Positions 38,934-47,633 are shown, numbered from the stretch's first letter. The stretch: 64,000 nucleotides of DNA from Photorhabdus luminescens subsp. luminescens (GCF_001083805.1 NZ_JXSK01000008.1:298970-362969), one strand, 5' to 3'. Notes: generated from the letters alone by a model not told the origin. Numbers and translations are program-made.

Positions 38934-40321
38934 TGTCACTTAAGAAGCACCTAAAAACCATTCACCTGGCCTGGCGTCGGGAGCGTAGCGCTCCTAAAGC
39001 GACGAAACGTACCCGCGACGAGTACGAGTTTCAGCCCGGCTACCTAGAGATCGTTGAACGCCCGCCCGCTCCTTGGGCAAGGTGTACAGCAATGGCACTA
39101 ACCCTGTTTCTGCTAGTGGTTCTGCTCTGGTCCATTGTCAGTCACCTAGACATCCATGCCAACGCCGCAGGCAGGCTATTAGTGTCCAGTCACTCTAAGG
39201 TGATCCAATCCCTTGAAGCTGGCGAGATCGTGGCGATCCACGTGCGTGACGGACAAAGGGTAAAGGCAGGGGATGTGCTGATCAAACTCAACCCCATAGG
39301 AGTCGAGGCCGAGTTAAAAGAGCAGCAGGAGCAGCTAAACTTCAAGCGGTTAGAACTGGCTAGACTACAGGCCCTGCTAACCGACACCCCCACTGAACAT
39401 TTCGCCGTACAGGAAGATATACCGCAAGCACAGGTCGAGCTGGCTAGAGAGCACCTGATCAGCGTCTGGAAAGAGGTAGTCGCCAATCTAGAAAGCCTGG
39501 ATAGCGAGATGAGCGTCAACCAAGCGAGCCAGAGTGCGCGTAACGCCGATATCACCGCACTGGAGAAGCTGGCGATCAATATCACGGTGCGCCTTGATGC
39601 CCGTCGTACCCTGGCCGCCAGCAAGTTACTGCCAAAAGTCGAACTACTGGAGCAGGAGAAGGAGAAGCTAGAGATCGAACGCACCCTTTCTCAACAGCAT
39701 GCCGAGCTGACCGTCCTCAAGGCGCAATATCAGGTACTAGAGGAGAGCCGGGACCGTTACCTGGCTAAGATCCACCGGGAATACTACGACCAGTTGAACG
39801 AAGCTCAGGCCGCCATTGCGGTGATGACGCAGCAGTTGATAAAGGCTGGCGAAAAACAGCGGCTACAGAGCCTGCGGGCACCGGTCGACGGTGTAGTGCA
39901 GCAGCTAGCGATCCACACCTTGGGAGGCGTAGTGCAATCGGCTCAACAACTCATGGTGATCGTGCCCGATGATACCCTCCTGGAAGCCGAAGTGATGGTC
40001 TTGAACAAAGATGTGGGGTTCGTGCACGCCGGTCAGCCAGTGGAGATTAAGGTCGACTCCTTTCCCTATACCCGCTATGGCACTATACGGGGTAAGGTCG
40101 CCCACGTCTCCAAGGATGCGGTCAAGGATGAGCAGCTAGGTCTGGTATTCCCTGCTCAAATCCAGATGGAGCGCTCCTCCATCGCAGTGGACGAACATGA
40201 GGTACCGTTACAGGCAGGTATGAGTGTCACCGCCGAAATCCGCACCGGTGATCGGCGGGTGATCGACTACCTACTCAGCCCACTGCAACAGTACCAGTCC
40301 GAAGCATTGAGGGAACGATAA
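38933..40321 (+). CDS. rtxD: Type I secretion membrane fusion (adaptor) protein
   Basis: 462-residue HlyD/RtxD-type periplasmic adaptor. I choose the ATG at 38933 because it overlaps the upstream stop and has an AAGGAGG ribosome site; an earlier in-frame start would lie inside the transporter gene. Cytoplasmic N-terminus, one transmembrane helix about 50-70, biotinyl-lipoyl half-motifs (VIQSLEAGEI near 92 and LRAPVDGVVQ near 315) flanking a long coiled coil, then a beta-barrel. It would connect the ABC pair to a TolC outer-membrane channel; no tolC gene is in the window. Its stop overlaps the next start (TAATG at 40319). Confidence 0.92.
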   Translation: MSLKKHLKTIHLAWRRERSAPKATKRTRDEYEFQPGYLEIVERPPAPWARCTAMALTLFLLVVLLWSIVSHLDIHANAAGRLLVSSHSKVIQSLEAGEIVAIHVRDGQRVKAGDVLIKLNPIGVEAELKEQQEQLNFKRLELARLQALLTDTPTEHFAVQEDIPQAQVELAREHLISVWKEVVANLESLDSEMSVNQASQSARNADITALEKLAINITVRLDARRTLAASKLLPKVELLEQEKEKLEIERTLSQQHAELTVLKAQYQVLEESRDRYLAKIHREYYDQLNEAQAAIAVMTQQLIKAGEKQRLQSLRAPVDGVVQQLAIHTLGGVVQSAQQLMVIVPDDTLLEAEVMVLNKDVGFVHAGQPVEIKVDSFPYTRYGTIRGKVAHVSKDAVKDEQLGLVFPAQIQMERSSIAVDEHEVPLQAGMSVTAEIRTGDRRVIDYLLSPLQQYQSEALRER

Positions 40322-42477
40322 TGTCAATCATCGAATCTACCCTGTCAGAATCGATCATCATCGACGAGTCCAAGGCCGTGGCGGATGGCGGCCTCCTGGC
40401 CCTAACCCACGCTGCCCGCCATTTCAACTTAGCGGTGGAACCGGAACAACTGATCCACCGTCTCGGACGCACTCAAGGAGTCTCAGATAGTCAGGATCTA
40501 TGCCGCTGTGCCCTGTGGATCGGTCTAAGAGCACGCCACATCACCACAGATATGAGCCGTCTCGATACCCTGCCCCTTCCTATCTTGCTGGACACGGAGC
40601 AAGGCTGGCAGGTGCTAGAGAAAGTCGAAGGTGAATTCGTTACCTTGTATCAGCCGAACATGGGTAAGACATGCCGCTATCCCCGAACCGTCTTAGTTAG
40701 CCACTGGCAAGGCAGCGCCGTACTGCTGGCAGAGGCAACCGAGCAGCCGAAACAGCAGCGGTTTGGCTTCGGCTGGTTTGTGCCTTCCATCCGCAAACAT
40801 GTCATTCAGTTCAGGAACGTGATCCTAGTGTCTCTGATGCTACAAGTGATCGCCCTGGTGACCCCCATCCTGTTCGAAAACGTGATCGATCGGGTGCTGG
40901 TCAGCCGCAGTCTATCTAGCCTGCAAGTGCTAGGAATCGCCATGTTGACTCTGGCTTTGTTCGAGCCGGTCTATGGCTTCCTGCGTTCCTGGCTATTCAC
41001 CAATCTCGCCAGCAAGGTCAACTCCGAGCTTTCCAGTCGCCTCTATCAGCACCTGGTAACTCTGCCTATGGGCTATTTCCAGCAGCGTCAGACCGGTGAG
41101 ATCATCGCCAGGGTACGCGAAATGAACCAAATCCGTCAGTTTCTCACCGGTTCGGCGCTGACGATGATACTGGATCTGGCCTTTGTCGGCCTGTTTGTAG
41201 CCGTGATGTTCTCCTACGCCACCGAGCTAACCTGGCTGGTGCTCGGTTCCCTGGTGCTCTATTTCCTGTTCTGGCTAGGTGTCGGGCCCGTGCTACGCGC
41301 CCGGGTATTACGAGAGTACGAGCTAGGAGCCGATAACACCGCCTACCTTACCGAGTCGGTCACCGGCATTGAAACCATCAAAACCAGCGCTGCCGAAGCC
41401 GGCTTCCTGCATCGCTGGGAGCGGCAACTGTCTGCTTTCGTCCGCGCCTCATTCCGCGCCAAAGTAGTGGGGATCTTGGCTGGTCAGGGGATCAACCTAA
41501 TCCAGAAGCTGACCTCCGCCCTACTGCTATGGTGGGGCGTTACTCTGGTCATGGAGGGCAAACTTAGCCCAGGCGAGTTGGTGGCTTTCAACATGCTCTC
41601 GGAACACGTGACCCAGCCGATTCTGCGTCTGGCCCAAGTCTGTCAGGATTTCCAGCATACCCTAATCTCGCTACGCAGGATCGGCGACATTCTTGATGAG
41701 AAAGGGGAAAGCGGCAATGGCGGCCTAGCCTCCATACCCAAGCTACAAGGAGGAGTGAGCTTCAAGGGCGTGCGCTTTCGCTACGACGAGGATGGTCAGG
41801 AGGTGTTACGCAACCTCAACGTCGAGATTCATCCCGGTGAATTCGTCGGCATCACAGGACCGTCCGGCTCGGGCAAATCCACTCTGGCTCGGCTGTTGCA
41901 GCGCCTCTATGTGCCTCAGCACGGCCAGGTATTGGTGGATGGAATCGATTTGGCGATCGCAGATCCGGCAGCACTGCGCCGTAACATGAGCGTAGTGCTG
42001 CAAGAAAGCGTGCTGTTTGCCGGCACCATCGCCGAGAACATCCGCTTGTGCCGCCCTCAGGCCAGCGATGCAGAGGTGTATGAAGCCGCGACTCTGGCCG
42101 GTGCCGATGGTTTTATCAAGGCGTTGGACCGGGGCTATGAGACTCAAGTCGGCGAGCGTGGCGGTCAACTCTCCGGTGGGCAACGCCAACGCATTGCCTT
42201 GGCCCGAGCGTTATTGACCAACCCGGGGATATTACTACTGGATGAAGCCACTAGCGCCCTGGACTACGAGTCGGAAGCAGCGGTGATGACCAACCTGCAA
42301 CGCATTACTCAGGGTCGCACAGTGATCAGCGTCGCCCATCGCCTCAATACCCTGCGTCACGCCCATCGGATTCTGGTGATCGACCAAGGTCAAGTGGTCG
42401 AACAAGGCAGCCACGAGCAACTGCTCGCCTTGGACGGGCTCTATGCCCGGCTGTGGGCCTTGCAGATGAAGGATTGA
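40321..42477 (+). CDS. rtxE: Second type I secretion ABC transporter (RtxE type)
   Basis: 718-residue ABC exporter paralogous to the first transporter: degenerate C39-like N-terminal domain (1-140), transmembrane domain 160-450, and a nucleotide-binding domain with Walker A GPSGSGKST near 513, LSGGQRQR near 616 and Walker B ILLLDEATSALD near 636. Two distinct ABC genes flanking a membrane fusion gene is characteristic of atypical MARTX-type systems rather than classical HlyBD. Translationally coupled to the adaptor gene by overlapping stop/start. The putative substrate gene begins 88 bp downstream. Confidence 0.92.
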   Translation: MSIIESTLSESIIIDESKAVADGGLLALTHAARHFNLAVEPEQLIHRLGRTQGVSDSQDLCRCALWIGLRARHITTDMSRLDTLPLPILLDTEQGWQVLEKVEGEFVTLYQPNMGKTCRYPRTVLVSHWQGSAVLLAEATEQPKQQRFGFGWFVPSIRKHVIQFRNVILVSLMLQVIALVTPILFENVIDRVLVSRSLSSLQVLGIAMLTLALFEPVYGFLRSWLFTNLASKVNSELSSRLYQHLVTLPMGYFQQRQTGEIIARVREMNQIRQFLTGSALTMILDLAFVGLFVAVMFSYATELTWLVLGSLVLYFLFWLGVGPVLRARVLREYELGADNTAYLTESVTGIETIKTSAAEAGFLHRWERQLSAFVRASFRAKVVGILAGQGINLIQKLTSALLLWWGVTLVMEGKLSPGELVAFNMLSEHVTQPILRLAQVCQDFQHTLISLRRIGDILDEKGESGNGGLASIPKLQGGVSFKGVRFRYDEDGQEVLRNLNVEIHPGEFVGITGPSGSGKSTLARLLQRLYVPQHGQVLVDGIDLAIADPAALRRNMSVVLQESVLFAGTIAENIRLCRPQASDAEVYEAATLAGADGFIKALDRGYETQVGERGGQLSGGQRQRIALARALLTNPGILLLDEATSALDYESEAAVMTNLQRITQGRTVISVAHRLNTLRHAHRILVIDQGQVVEQGSHEQLLALDGLYARLWALQMKD

Positions 42478-42565
42478 GTCCCAGATCGCAGACGGCCAGC
42501 CATAGCCATTCTTGAAGAGTTTAACCCATAAATACCAAATTAGAATTTTTCTAAGGAGAACCATT

Positions 42566-45130
42566 ATGCCCAATAACAGCTACCAATCGCTGCTCGCATC
42601 TGCGCAAGCGACCCTTAAAGAGATGAAGCACAAACCGAATACCGAGGCGTTGATCCAAACTATCAAGCAAGGGTTTAGTAAAAATAATCATAAGTGGACC
42701 CCTGAGCTAATAAACAAGCAGAAAATGCTGGAGCACGCACTGGAGAAAAACGCTTATATACGCTACAGCAATGACCTGCCAGTTGGCGCCAGCGGCCTCA
42801 ATGAAGGTGAGCAACGGTCATTTGTCAATTATATCAAGGCACTGGCTGGGCGTACCACCAAGGTTGATATCTTGGTACAAGGCAACGAAAAGGCAGCTCT
42901 GTCTTCTCAAACCGATGCCATCTTGGGCAGTGCCGATGCCTTCCGAGTGCTTCCCAAGGATTTCAAGCAACGCCATAGTGCCCGAACCAATATTGGTGCG
43001 AGACTAACCATCAACGTTGACAAAGCACATTTCAACTCGCTTGCCAATGCGTTGACCCAATTGTTCAATGATGACAATCGTGGCTGGCTGGAGCAGGCCA
43101 AAATCATGGGCCCGAAAAATCTGGGAAACCGCACCGACCAAGCAGTGATTTATCTTTCCAGCGCCGGTGTCGAACATGCTCATGCTATCGGCAATAAGCT
43201 CAATAAACTGCTACCGGCGACGGCCTTTATTGAACACACTCCGACTGGCATGTATCGCGTAGGCAAAGGCATTGCCTATTCTGAAACAGTTGAAGGTGAA
43301 TCGAGCAGTCATGGTCAATCTCGAGCACGCCTGATCGCGGCTGCGAGCACAGAATCCTTGCTCACCAATACACCGATCGAAAAGACCCTATCGAGAACCT
43401 TGCAGAAGCGCGGGTACGATATACACAATCCAGCCTTGCTGGCGCAAGCGGTACGGGATCGCGATCTTAAGGGGAGGTTAATGTCCATGATTGGTGGAGC
43501 CGAGCACCGCCAAGGCAGCACCGATATCCAGCAGTTCGCCATCGATCCTGTATTGTTCGCCAGATCCAACACCATCAGTGCCGAGACATTGGTTAGAGCG
43601 GGGAGACTCCCGGCAGAGGGACATGCCCAGTTAGTGAAAGTCAAAGCAGGATTATACGAGCTCGAATACGCTGCTCAAAGCACAAATGATATCGCTAAGG
43701 GTAACGTCGACAGCGTGCCGGCGTATTTCCTCGGCTACAACGGTTCAAACCAAGCCAACACGATACCAGCCTATGTGGATATTCCTAAACATGCGGTTCC
43801 GGGGAGTTTTCTGTTTACTGGAACGTTGTCGGGATGTTCGCTGGTGGTGACCAACCTTGATGCTGATACTTACCGGGTCTACCACGATAGTCGAGTCAAC
43901 AGTTCGCTGCTGTATGACAACGTAGTCATGGCAGTGGACTATAAGGATTATCAGATAGCAGGCACCACTAAAGGCTTCGCTGCGGCGTACATGCAATACG
44001 TTAATGGTGAATGGCAACTGGCGTTTCAGCGCCAAGAGTATCAGCAAGATGGTCAAACGCTCTGGCCGAAGTCGCGCAACAGCGAGGAACCAATATCGAT
44101 CCAGACCGCTAACAGTCAAGTGGCTGAACGTAACCAAGCCCAGTTCGCGACTTACCGTGAGAGGATTCATCAACAACTGAAAAAGATCGCTACTCAGTTC
44201 GGAGTGCCCGTCGAAGGGGTCTCTGATGGCGTATACAAAGAGGGCGAATTTTCTCCTCATCATCCGGCGATTACCGCGTGGATTGAGCTGCATGATAAGG
44301 TTCAAGCCAAGATCATAGCAGACACTCAACAGTTGGTAGACAAACGAAACGGACTCTATAAGGCCCGCAGTGACACCAGCGAAAATTTTCAGCCTGCACT
44401 GATTGATCAACAGATAAAGCAGATCAATATTACGCTGGAGTACTACAAAGCGCGATACGATTCAGTCTTGGATGAAGCGCTCTCCGTCGAACAAAGCTGG
44501 TTATGGCAGCAAATCAAGTCCAAGAGCGGTGTAGATGCAGTAGTGCGGATTGACGATACGTCCATCCTGAGCAGCAGCAAGGAGCACACCAGCAACATGG
44601 GTGAGCGTTACGCTATTGTCGAAGCTTACCAGCGAAACAGACTGGATGCCGAGTTTACTGATGGCTTGCGCAACTTCCAAGATATCAGTATCCCAGGTTT
44701 TGACAATAGGATGTCGGCCTTGGAGATGAAACGTCTGTTTCTTGACGGCCAACTTACTCCTAAACAGCGGGGCGCCTTGAGCAGCCGCATCACTGAAACC
44801 AGCCGGGCCGAATACATTGACAAAATACTGAAACAGACATCGGTGTTCAGCGAGGATTTTCATCGTGCCGGTAGCAACTTCGATCGTCTGGCGCCACAAG
44901 ATTTTTATCTGTCGTTGGTCGGAGATGTATCTGGCGGCCGTTGCTATCCCTTGGTCAGGGCGATGGCAGTAGCGCTAGCCAACAGTGGCGAGGCGGGTAT
45001 CAACAGTCTGGTAGAAAAACTCTACCTGAGCGGGGCTATGGCTTCGTTCGCTGACATCGGCGGCGCCAGCGAACATCTGCCGCAAATCCGTCAGGTTTCT
45101 GAGGCGGCGCTAGTGCCATCACTGTCCTAA
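42566..45130 (+). CDS. Putative type I-secreted multi-domain effector (HopA1-like / CNF-like / Cys-motif domains)
   Basis: 854 residues from the ATG at 42566, chosen for its AAGGAG site 7 bp upstream. About 1-300 resembles the HopA1 effector/lyase family: NRTDQAVIYLS near 187, GKGIAYSETVEGESSSHG then R-A-R-LIA near 232-260, and a LQKRGYDIHNPALL end. About 320-560 resembles the Rho-deamidase domain of cytotoxic necrotizing factors: LSGC with Cys424 followed 16 residues later by His440 in YHDS. About 570-700 is helical. The tail, 700-854, contains GGRCYPLVRAM with Cys793, a motif reminiscent of regions in very large insect toxins. No glycine/aspartate-rich RTX repeats and no signal peptide are visible. 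Its position as last gene of the exporter operon makes it the likely substrate; it ends in PSLS, compatible with a C-terminal type I signal. Domain assignments rest on motifs recalled from families, not on a search. Confidence 0.7.
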   Translation: MPNNSYQSLLASAQATLKEMKHKPNTEALIQTIKQGFSKNNHKWTPELINKQKMLEHALEKNAYIRYSNDLPVGASGLNEGEQRSFVNYIKALAGRTTKVDILVQGNEKAALSSQTDAILGSADAFRVLPKDFKQRHSARTNIGARLTINVDKAHFNSLANALTQLFNDDNRGWLEQAKIMGPKNLGNRTDQAVIYLSSAGVEHAHAIGNKLNKLLPATAFIEHTPTGMYRVGKGIAYSETVEGESSSHGQSRARLIAAASTESLLTNTPIEKTLSRTLQKRGYDIHNPALLAQAVRDRDLKGRLMSMIGGAEHRQGSTDIQQFAIDPVLFARSNTISAETLVRAGRLPAEGHAQLVKVKAGLYELEYAAQSTNDIAKGNVDSVPAYFLGYNGSNQANTIPAYVDIPKHAVPGSFLFTGTLSGCSLVVTNLDADTYRVYHDSRVNSSLLYDNVVMAVDYKDYQIAGTTKGFAAAYMQYVNGEWQLAFQRQEYQQDGQTLWPKSRNSEEPISIQTANSQVAERNQAQFATYRERIHQQLKKIATQFGVPVEGVSDGVYKEGEFSPHHPAITAWIELHDKVQAKIIADTQQLVDKRNGLYKARSDTSENFQPALIDQQIKQINITLEYYKARYDSVLDEALSVEQSWLWQQIKSKSGVDAVVRIDDTSILSSSKEHTSNMGERYAIVEAYQRNRLDAEFTDGLRNFQDISIPGFDNRMSALEMKRLFLDGQLTPKQRGALSSRITETSRAEYIDKILKQTSVFSEDFHRAGSNFDRLAPQDFYLSLVGDVSGGRCYPLVRAMAVALANSGEAGINSLVEKLYLSGAMASFADIGGASEHLPQIRQVSEAALVPSLS

Positions 45131-45149
45131 GGTAGCACGAGAAATAACA

Positions 45150-45170
45150 GAAGGGGCGGCATGCCCCTTC
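45150..45170 (+). terminator. Hairpin after the secretion operon
   Basis: Perfect 8-bp stem GAAGGGGC / GCCCCTTC with a 5-nt loop, 20 bp after the effector stop codon. There is no U-tract, so it may act as a Rho-dependent end or an mRNA-stabilising hairpin. The remaining sequence to 45338 holds nothing recognisable. Confidence 0.5.
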
Positions 45171-45338
45171 AGATCGCTGACAAACCTCATTGAAAATGAA
45201 CTGCCCTCCAAAAAATTCGCTTAAAATTAAATGGTATGAGTACGGTAGAACTCCGAAATCAGACATTATTAATGGCTTAGTATAATCTGCCCAACTTTTT
45301 AGGGTTACTTCACACATTGACCGAGATCATTCTCAATA

Positions 45339-45800
45339 TTATGGCAACATTAAACTACCACCACATAATAAACCATCTTGATTAAATTGGAGATACAACG
45401 CATATTTTTGATATTCATATTTTATCCAGTTGTTAATGTAACCAAGGAGTATATCCATTTTGCCTCCACCTTTCATTAACGGCTCTCCTAATACTTGGAT
45501 TACGCTCTCTGCATCCCATCCTTCGCTGATATTAGATAATAGAAACCCTGTAAAACAGGCATAACCTTCATTACCACTAAAATAAAAGTGAATATGGTTT
45601 AATACACCCTGTCGGAAACCTATTTCTATTCTAGAATGAACAAAACTATAATAAGTTGTTTGTCCAACTGTATCGTTATACTCCGAAGGATCTTGTGATA
45701 TTTTTGGCTGTTCTCCTATCGCTAGACAGAGTTCATTAAACTCCTTAGATAATTCTGTTGTGCCAAGGGCACTAGTAAATTTTTTCCAATCAATCATCAC
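45339..45800 (-). CDS. Putative CDI-type immunity protein
   Basis: 153-residue acidic cytosolic-looking protein without signal peptide or membrane segments; two adjacent ATG codons, 45800 or 45797, can start it. I do not recognise a named family. It lies last in a minus-strand row made of a broken toxin tip (46364-46709) and a broken small gene (45829-46296), the usual order of orphan CdiA-CT/CdiI modules, and is AT-rich like other immunity genes here. Immunity function is inferred from context only. Confidence 0.6.
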   Translation of the reverse strand: MMIDWKKFTSALGTTELSKEFNELCLAIGEQPKISQDPSEYNDTVGQTTYYSFVHSRIEIGFRQGVLNHIHFYFSGNEGYACFTGFLLSNISEGWDAESVIQVLGEPLMKGGGKMDILLGYINNWIKYEYQKYALYLQFNQDGLLCGGSLMLP

Positions 45801-45828
45801 TTAATCACTCCCATCTTACGATTACACT

Positions 45829-46296
45829 TCACCAATAATACCAGTATTCAGAATAATAAGGCTTTCCGCCGTCATCTTCACTTATTCTAAGAGCACCTAG
45901 CTCTGAAAAACCATCAGGTAATCGTAAGTTCCACTCTTTGCATAGGCTTCGTTCACTCAATAAAATTATTTTACCAAACCGACTATATCCATTACGCGTA
46001 TGTTCATTGAAATACTCCTCAGATATGAATATACATATTTCACTTTAAAATATATCAGGCAATACAATGGAACAAGTAATTCTTATATTATTTTCGTTGT
46101 CTGGCTTCGCTTTATAAATGTTATAAGCTGCACCTATCAAATCTTGATCACAAATAGATTGAATGTTTCTATTTGTCTGTTTTCCTTGTACCAATGCTGA
46201 ATGCACCGGGATTTTGACATTCCGGTAACTGTAAGAATAATCATTTTCAGTGATAACAGGAAAATAGGTTTTATATGATTCGGACCATATTTTCAA
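45829..46296 (-). pseudogene. Small immunity-like gene interrupted by an in-frame TAA
   Basis: One continuous minus-strand frame of about 155 codons carries a single internal TAA at 46045-46047. The part before the stop is 83 residues ending CSIVLPDIF; the part after continues without a start codon (SEICIFISEEYFNEHTRNGY...) to a proper stop at 45829-45831 and ends KPYYSEYWYYW. Length and position suggest a dead immunity gene between the toxin remnant and the next immunity gene. The family is unknown to me. Confidence 0.6.
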
Positions 46297-46363
46297 TGAG
46301 CGTAGTCTACGTGTAATACCACGCAGTTTTTTATTTCACAACACTATTCTACGCATAGATATT

Positions 46364-46709
46364 TATAACTTCCTTCCTTTAGCAGCATCAGTTTTGGTTC
46401 ACCGTACCATCTAAGTTTAAAACAGCCTTAAATTTCCCTTTGTTATTAAAAATCTCAAGATGGTTTTTATGTTGACCATCAAGATATAGCTAATCGCTTT
46501 TTCAATATTATTATTAGCTTTGTAAACACTCTACCCCTGATATATTTTGCTGGTTTTTTGTGTACTATTTTTATTTGAGTACCAAAACCGGATTGAGTAA
46601 GAAATTCTTTCATATTTCCAACATCTCCACCGTCTTTTGCACCCGCTTTACTAATTCCGCCTGCAACTCCCGACGCTGCCGCAATTCCTGCCTGCCCCAT
46701 AATCTTCAC
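46364..46709 (-). pseudogene. Remnant of a polymorphic toxin C-terminus
   Basis: Starts in one frame with glycine/alanine-rich pre-toxin sequence and KEFLTQSGFGTQIKIVHKKP, then shifts frame to YLDGQHKNHLEIFNNKGKF and AVLNLDGTVNQ, then shifts again to KTDAAKGRKL and stops at 46364. The recovered order looks like the end of a small RNase-type CDI/polymorphic toxin of the kind ending in LHKxHIEVFDKxGK...VLNLDG. At least two indels make it non-functional. Confidence 0.65.
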
Positions 46710-46764
46710 GATTTCTTACGTGGTTTCTTATGAGCCCCTAGTCAAACCAATATTAAAATGTCAC

Positions 46765-47331
46765 CCTGTTCTCCAAAATAGAAATGTCACTTTTTCAAGA
46801 TAGGTTAGCGTATAATCTGTACAATGCAGACTTGATGTAAAGAAGTGACTTGTTTAAACCGAATATGGATAAATTAAATTTATGAAAGCGATTTCAATAG
46901 TTGCACCAGCAGGACAGAGCATTGCCGTTGGCAAGAAAACATTAGAAATCAGAAAATGGTATCCAGATCTCTCAGATAATGAAGATTTGTTGATCATCGA
47001 AAATCAGCATTACCTGTTAAAAGACGGAGACGAAGAAATAGGGAAAGCCGTTGCGATCGTTAAAATCAGAAACATTCGACCATTTGAAGAACAAGATATT
47101 GAGGCTGCATGTGCATCTTATTTTGAATCAGGTTGGTTAGCATGGGAACTGACAGATGTAAGATGTATTGAGACTCCAATTGAAATGATTGCAAAGCGAA
47201 AAATTTATGAGGTGGATTGGGAACCAAGCTTGGTAATCGAAGCAAAATAGAGATGAGCAGCGACACGATGCAAAAAAATTTATTATGACCAAGAATCAAT
47301 TCCCTGTTATCCAAAACAAATTGTCACTTTT
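46765..47331. repeat. Imperfect direct repeats flanking the ASCH gene
   Basis: 46765-46794 and 47303-47331 share the order CCTGTT-N-TCCAAAA-...-TGTCACTTTT. They bracket the ASCH gene on both sides and may be ends of a lost insertion sequence or the boundaries of a small inserted cassette. Confidence 0.4.
46882..47250 (+). CDS. ASCH-domain protein
   Basis: 122-residue protein with the ASCH fold signature: N-terminal beta strand MKAISIVAPAGQSIA, then GKKTLEIRKWYP (the conserved E-x-R-K near 24-29), then GKAVAIVKI and a C-terminal WEL motif. ASCH proteins are PUA-like and thought to bind RNA or act on modified nucleosides; the precise role here is unknown. It sits alone, opposite in strand to the toxin cassettes, and is flanked by direct repeats. 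A TATAAT hexamer at 46811-46816 may be its -10 box. Confidence 0.8.
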   Translation: MKAISIVAPAGQSIAVGKKTLEIRKWYPDLSDNEDLLIIENQHYLLKDGDEEIGKAVAIVKIRNIRPFEEQDIEAACASYFESGWLAWELTDVRCIETPIEMIAKRKIYEVDWEPSLVIEAK

Positions 47332-47373
47332 AGCTAGAAAAGAGAACAAGGGAGTTAGCACTATTTTTCAGGC

Positions 47374-47583
47374 AGTTCGAAAGTCCAACGCCGCTATAAG
47401 GTCGGCTATATCAGCCGATGTCATGCTGACCGCCACACTGGCATGACCCGCTATTACAGCCAGCACCCCAGTTTGCACCTTAAAGGCAACTGGCTGGAAG
47501 AAGCAGGCTTTGCCACCGGACAGGCGGTGCAGGTGAGAGTTGAACGGGGACAATTGATTATTCAGTTGATTGACAGAGACTAA
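47374..47583 (+). pseudogene. symE: 5'-truncated symE-like gene
   Basis: Open frame for SymE-type toxin residues (YKVGYISRCHADRHTGMTRY ... LKGNWLEEAGFATGQAVQV ... LIIQLIDRD, stop at 47581). Going upstream the frame reaches a TAG at 47356 without any ATG, GTG or TTG, so the normal start is missing. SymE proteins are small AbrB-fold toxins of SOS-controlled type I toxin-antitoxin loci; no symR antisense RNA was identified. It shares its left boundary (GTTCGAAAG) with the copy at 58729. Confidence 0.75.
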
Positions 47584-47596
47584 CGGCTAAAGGAAA

Positions 47597-47620
47597 AATC
47601 CCAGCTCTCAGGCTGGGATT
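47597..47620. terminator. Bidirectional hairpin between symE remnant and immunity gene
   Basis: Perfect 9-bp stem AATCCCAGC / GCTGGGATT between convergent genes. The same sequence type recurs after the symE copies at 49615 and 58964. Confidence 0.65.
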
Positions 47621-47633
47621 CAATATTTATTGA

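Noticed and set aside
42512..42565. Upstream start for the effector gene (18 extra residues)
   Set aside because: The ATG at 42566 has a strong AAGGAG site at proper distance; the extra residues lie over that site and lack their own.
42566..45130. RTX (GGxGxDxxx) calcium-binding repeats in the secreted protein
   Set aside because: I looked for glycine/aspartate nonapeptides along the whole protein and found none.
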